DNA of 7,105 bases, from assembly GCA_003220195.1 (NCBI GenBank), contig QHRT01000383.1, positions 2,213-9,317 of the forward strand, given 5' to 3'. The position numbers and the translations under genes were made by a program. Shown here in pieces: positions 5,272 through 7,105 of this stretch. The DNA comes from Candidatus Rokuibacteriota bacterium (lineage in GTDB: Bacteria > Methylomirabilota > Methylomirabilia > Rokubacteriales > CSP1-6). The notes under the pieces are model-generated. The model had not been told where the DNA came from, searched no databases, and saw only the letters and a list, made by a program, of their open reading frames with translations. Within the stretch, counting starts at the first letter, position 1, and the number at the start of each line of letters is the position of its first letter.

Positions 5272-7105
5272 GATCAAGCCAGACGACACGGTCGTCATCC
5301 GCATCGCGCGCTCGGAGATGGGCCAGGGCACGCTCACCGGTCTCGCCCAGATGGTGGCCGAGGAGCTCGAGTGCGACTGGTCGAAGGTGACCACCGAGTA
5401 TCCGACGCCCGGCATGAGCGTGGCGCGCAAGCGGGTGTGGGGTGATTTCTCCACCGGCGGCAGCCGCGGCATCCGCGACTCGCACGAGTACGTCCGCAAG
5501 GGCGGCGCCGCCGCGCGCATGATGCTGATCCAGGCCGCGGCCGACGCCTGGGGCGTGCCGCCGTCCGAATGCACCGCGGCGAACAGCGTCGTCACGCACA
5601 AGGCTTCGGGCCGCACCGTGACGTACGGGAAGGTCGCGGCCGCGGCTGGCAAGCTGACGCCACCGACGGAAATCACGCTCAAAGACCCGAAGGACTGGAA
5701 GCTCATCGGCAAGGGCGTCAAGCGTCTGGACACGCGGCCCAAGGTGACTGGCGCGCAGATCTACGGCGCAGACTTCAAGCTGCCCGGAATGCTCAATGCC
5801 ACGATCAAGGATTGCCCCGTGTTCGGCGGCAAGGTGAAGAGCTTCGAAGCCAACAAGGTCAAGGGCATGCCGGGTGTCCGGCACGTCGTGCAGGTCGGCG
5901 ACACCGGCGTCGCCGTCGTGGCCGACACCTGGTGGCAAGCCAAGAAGGCGCTCGATGCCTTACCGATCGTCTGGGACGAAGGCGCCAACGCGAAGGTCTC
6001 GAGCGCCTCGATCGCGGAGACGCTGAAGGAGGGCCTCGGCGCCGAGCAGGCGTTCGTCGCCAACCAGAACGGCGATGCGAAGGCCGCCATCGCCAGCGCC
6101 GCGAAGAAGATCGAAGCGGTCTACGCCTATCCGTTCCAGAACCACGCGCCGATGGAGCCGATGAACGCGACGGTGAAGCTGACGCCCGAGCGATGCGAGG
6201 TATGGGTGCCGACGCAGAACGGCGAGAGCGCGTTCGCGGCCACGGTGGCGGCCTCCGGGCTGCCCGCCGAGAAGTGCGAGGTCTACAAGCTCCACATCGG
6301 CGGCGGATTCGGGCGCCGGGTGGCGCATCACGACTACGTCACGCAGGCGGTCCTGATCGCGAAGCAGGTTCCCGCCGGCACTCCGGTGAAGCTGCTCTGG
6401 ACGCGCGAAGAAGACATGCTGCACGGCAAATATCACCCGGTGATGCAGTGCAAGCTGGTCGGCGCGTTCGATGCCGACAACAAGCTGACGGGGCTGCACA
6501 TGCGGCTGTCCGGCCAGTCGATCCTCGCCGACGTGCGGCCCGCCGCGCTCCAGAACGGGAAGGACCCGCTGACGTTCCAGGGGCTCAACCCGAGCGGCGA
6601 CTTCGGATTCGGCTACACGATCCCGAATCTGCTGATCGATCACGCCATGCGGAACACGCACGTGCCGCCCGGGTTCTGGCGGGGCGTGAACATCAACCAG
6701 AACGCGATCTTCATCGAGTGCTTCATGGACGAACTCGCGCACGCCGCCGGCCAGGATCCGCTCGAGTTCCGCCGGAAGCTGATGGCCAACCATCCGAAGC
6801 ACCTGGCCGTGCTGAACGCGGTCGCCGACAAGGCCGGCTGGGGCAAGCCGGCGCCGAAAGGCGTCTATCGCGGCCTCGCCCAGATGATGTCGTTCAACAG
6901 CTACGTGGCCGCGTGCGCGGAAGTGTCGGTCACCGACGGCAACAAGATCAAGGTGCACCGCATCGTCGGGGCGACGGATTGCGGGTACGCCGTCAATCCC
7001 GCCCAGATCGACCGGCAGATCGCCGGGTCGTTCGTCTACGGACTGTCCGGGCTGTTCCTGCAGGAATGCACGGTCAAGGACGGTCACGTCGAGCAGACGA
7101 ACTTC
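5173..7105 (+). CDS. Xanthine dehydrogenase-family molybdopterin-binding large subunit (IorB-like), frameshifted near the N-terminus, 3' end outside the window
   Basis: This is the catalytic subunit of a molybdenum hydroxylase, the partner of the preceding iron-sulfur subunit; it would oxidise an N-heteroaromatic or aldehyde substrate. ATG 5173 has GGAGG 7 nt upstream and encodes a Tat leader (DRRSFLIG, then AAAGGGLALGL). After KVPGG at about 5262-5271 this frame leaves the family and stops by 5445. The mature protein continues in the next frame from GTG 5267 (VVIKPDDTVVIRIARSEMGQGTLTG) and is open without a stop for 613 codons to the window end. Family landmarks in that frame are GDFSTGGSRGIRDS, KRLDTRPKVTGAQIYGADFKLPGM, VVADTWWQAKKALDALP, QNHAPMEPMNA, HIGGGFGRRVAHHDY and PPGFWRGVNINQNAIFIECFMDE (cofactor contact). 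The catalytic Glu of GVGE lies beyond the window. No FAD subunit is seen, as expected for IorAB types that pass electrons to cytochromes. Relatives have a linker of some 15-25 residues between leader and VVI; here it is missing, so a deletion plus frameshift or a sequence error has occurred. Confidence 0.85.

Noticed and set aside
5960..7087. Long minus-strand open frame (375 codons) over the molybdoenzyme large subunit
   Set aside because: The plus-strand frame carries a continuous family match; the antisense translation is Arg/His/Val-rich without motifs.
1..7105. Mobile element, CRISPR array, tRNA or attachment site
   Set aside because: I found no transposase or integrase coding sequence, no regularly spaced repeats and no tRNA-like cloverleaf; the only long repeat is the 120-bp coding duplication.

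Overview
High-GC bacterial DNA with short intergenic gaps and strong Shine-Dalgarno sites. The gene families (LLM-class flavin oxidoreductase, SMP-30 lactonase, LarA-like protein, small cupin, two-subunit molybdenum hydroxylase with a Tat leader) suggest a soil or sediment aerobe with many catabolic oxidoreductases. No rRNA, tRNA or marker gene is present, so I do not assign a phylum.

Layout. A 117-bp divergent intergenic region (4594-4710) separates two transcription units. Leftward (minus strand) is a tight gene series. In transcription order it holds a class I SAM methyltransferase (4593-3859), a cupin with a damaged 5' end (stop at 3350), an LLM-class oxidoreductase (3345-2437), an SMP-30/gluconolactonase-like protein (2414-1491), a LarA/DUF2088 nickel-pincer-family protein (1486-77), and the first 22 codons of what looks like a second methyltransferase (68 to window edge). 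Gaps run from 4 to a few tens of bases, so this reads as one operon. Rightward (plus strand) are a [2Fe-2S] small subunit (4711-5160) and a molybdopterin-binding large subunit of the IorAB/aldehyde-oxidase type (5173 to beyond the window end).

How the genes may work together. The plus-strand pair would hydroxylate a heteroaromatic or aldehyde substrate in the periplasm. The minus-strand set resembles a small-molecule catabolic module: flavin oxidoreductase, lactone hydrolysis, and a 2-hydroxyacid epimerase/racemase-family protein. A lactonase product is a hydroxyacid, which is the substrate class of LarA relatives, but this coupling is inference.

Two lesions stand out. First, an exact 120-bp direct repeat (2589-2708 and 3700-3819) copies 39 codons from inside the LLM gene into the 5' end of the cupin gene, replacing the cupin's own N-terminus and leaving a strong Shine-Dalgarno/ATG out of frame. 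Second, the large molybdoenzyme subunit has a frameshift and apparent loss of linker between its Tat signal and its mature domain (about 5255-5267). Either could be real gene decay or an assembly error. The LarA-like protein is also notable: it keeps the cofactor lysine and nickel-ligand histidine but lacks several substrate and catalytic residues of lactate racemase.
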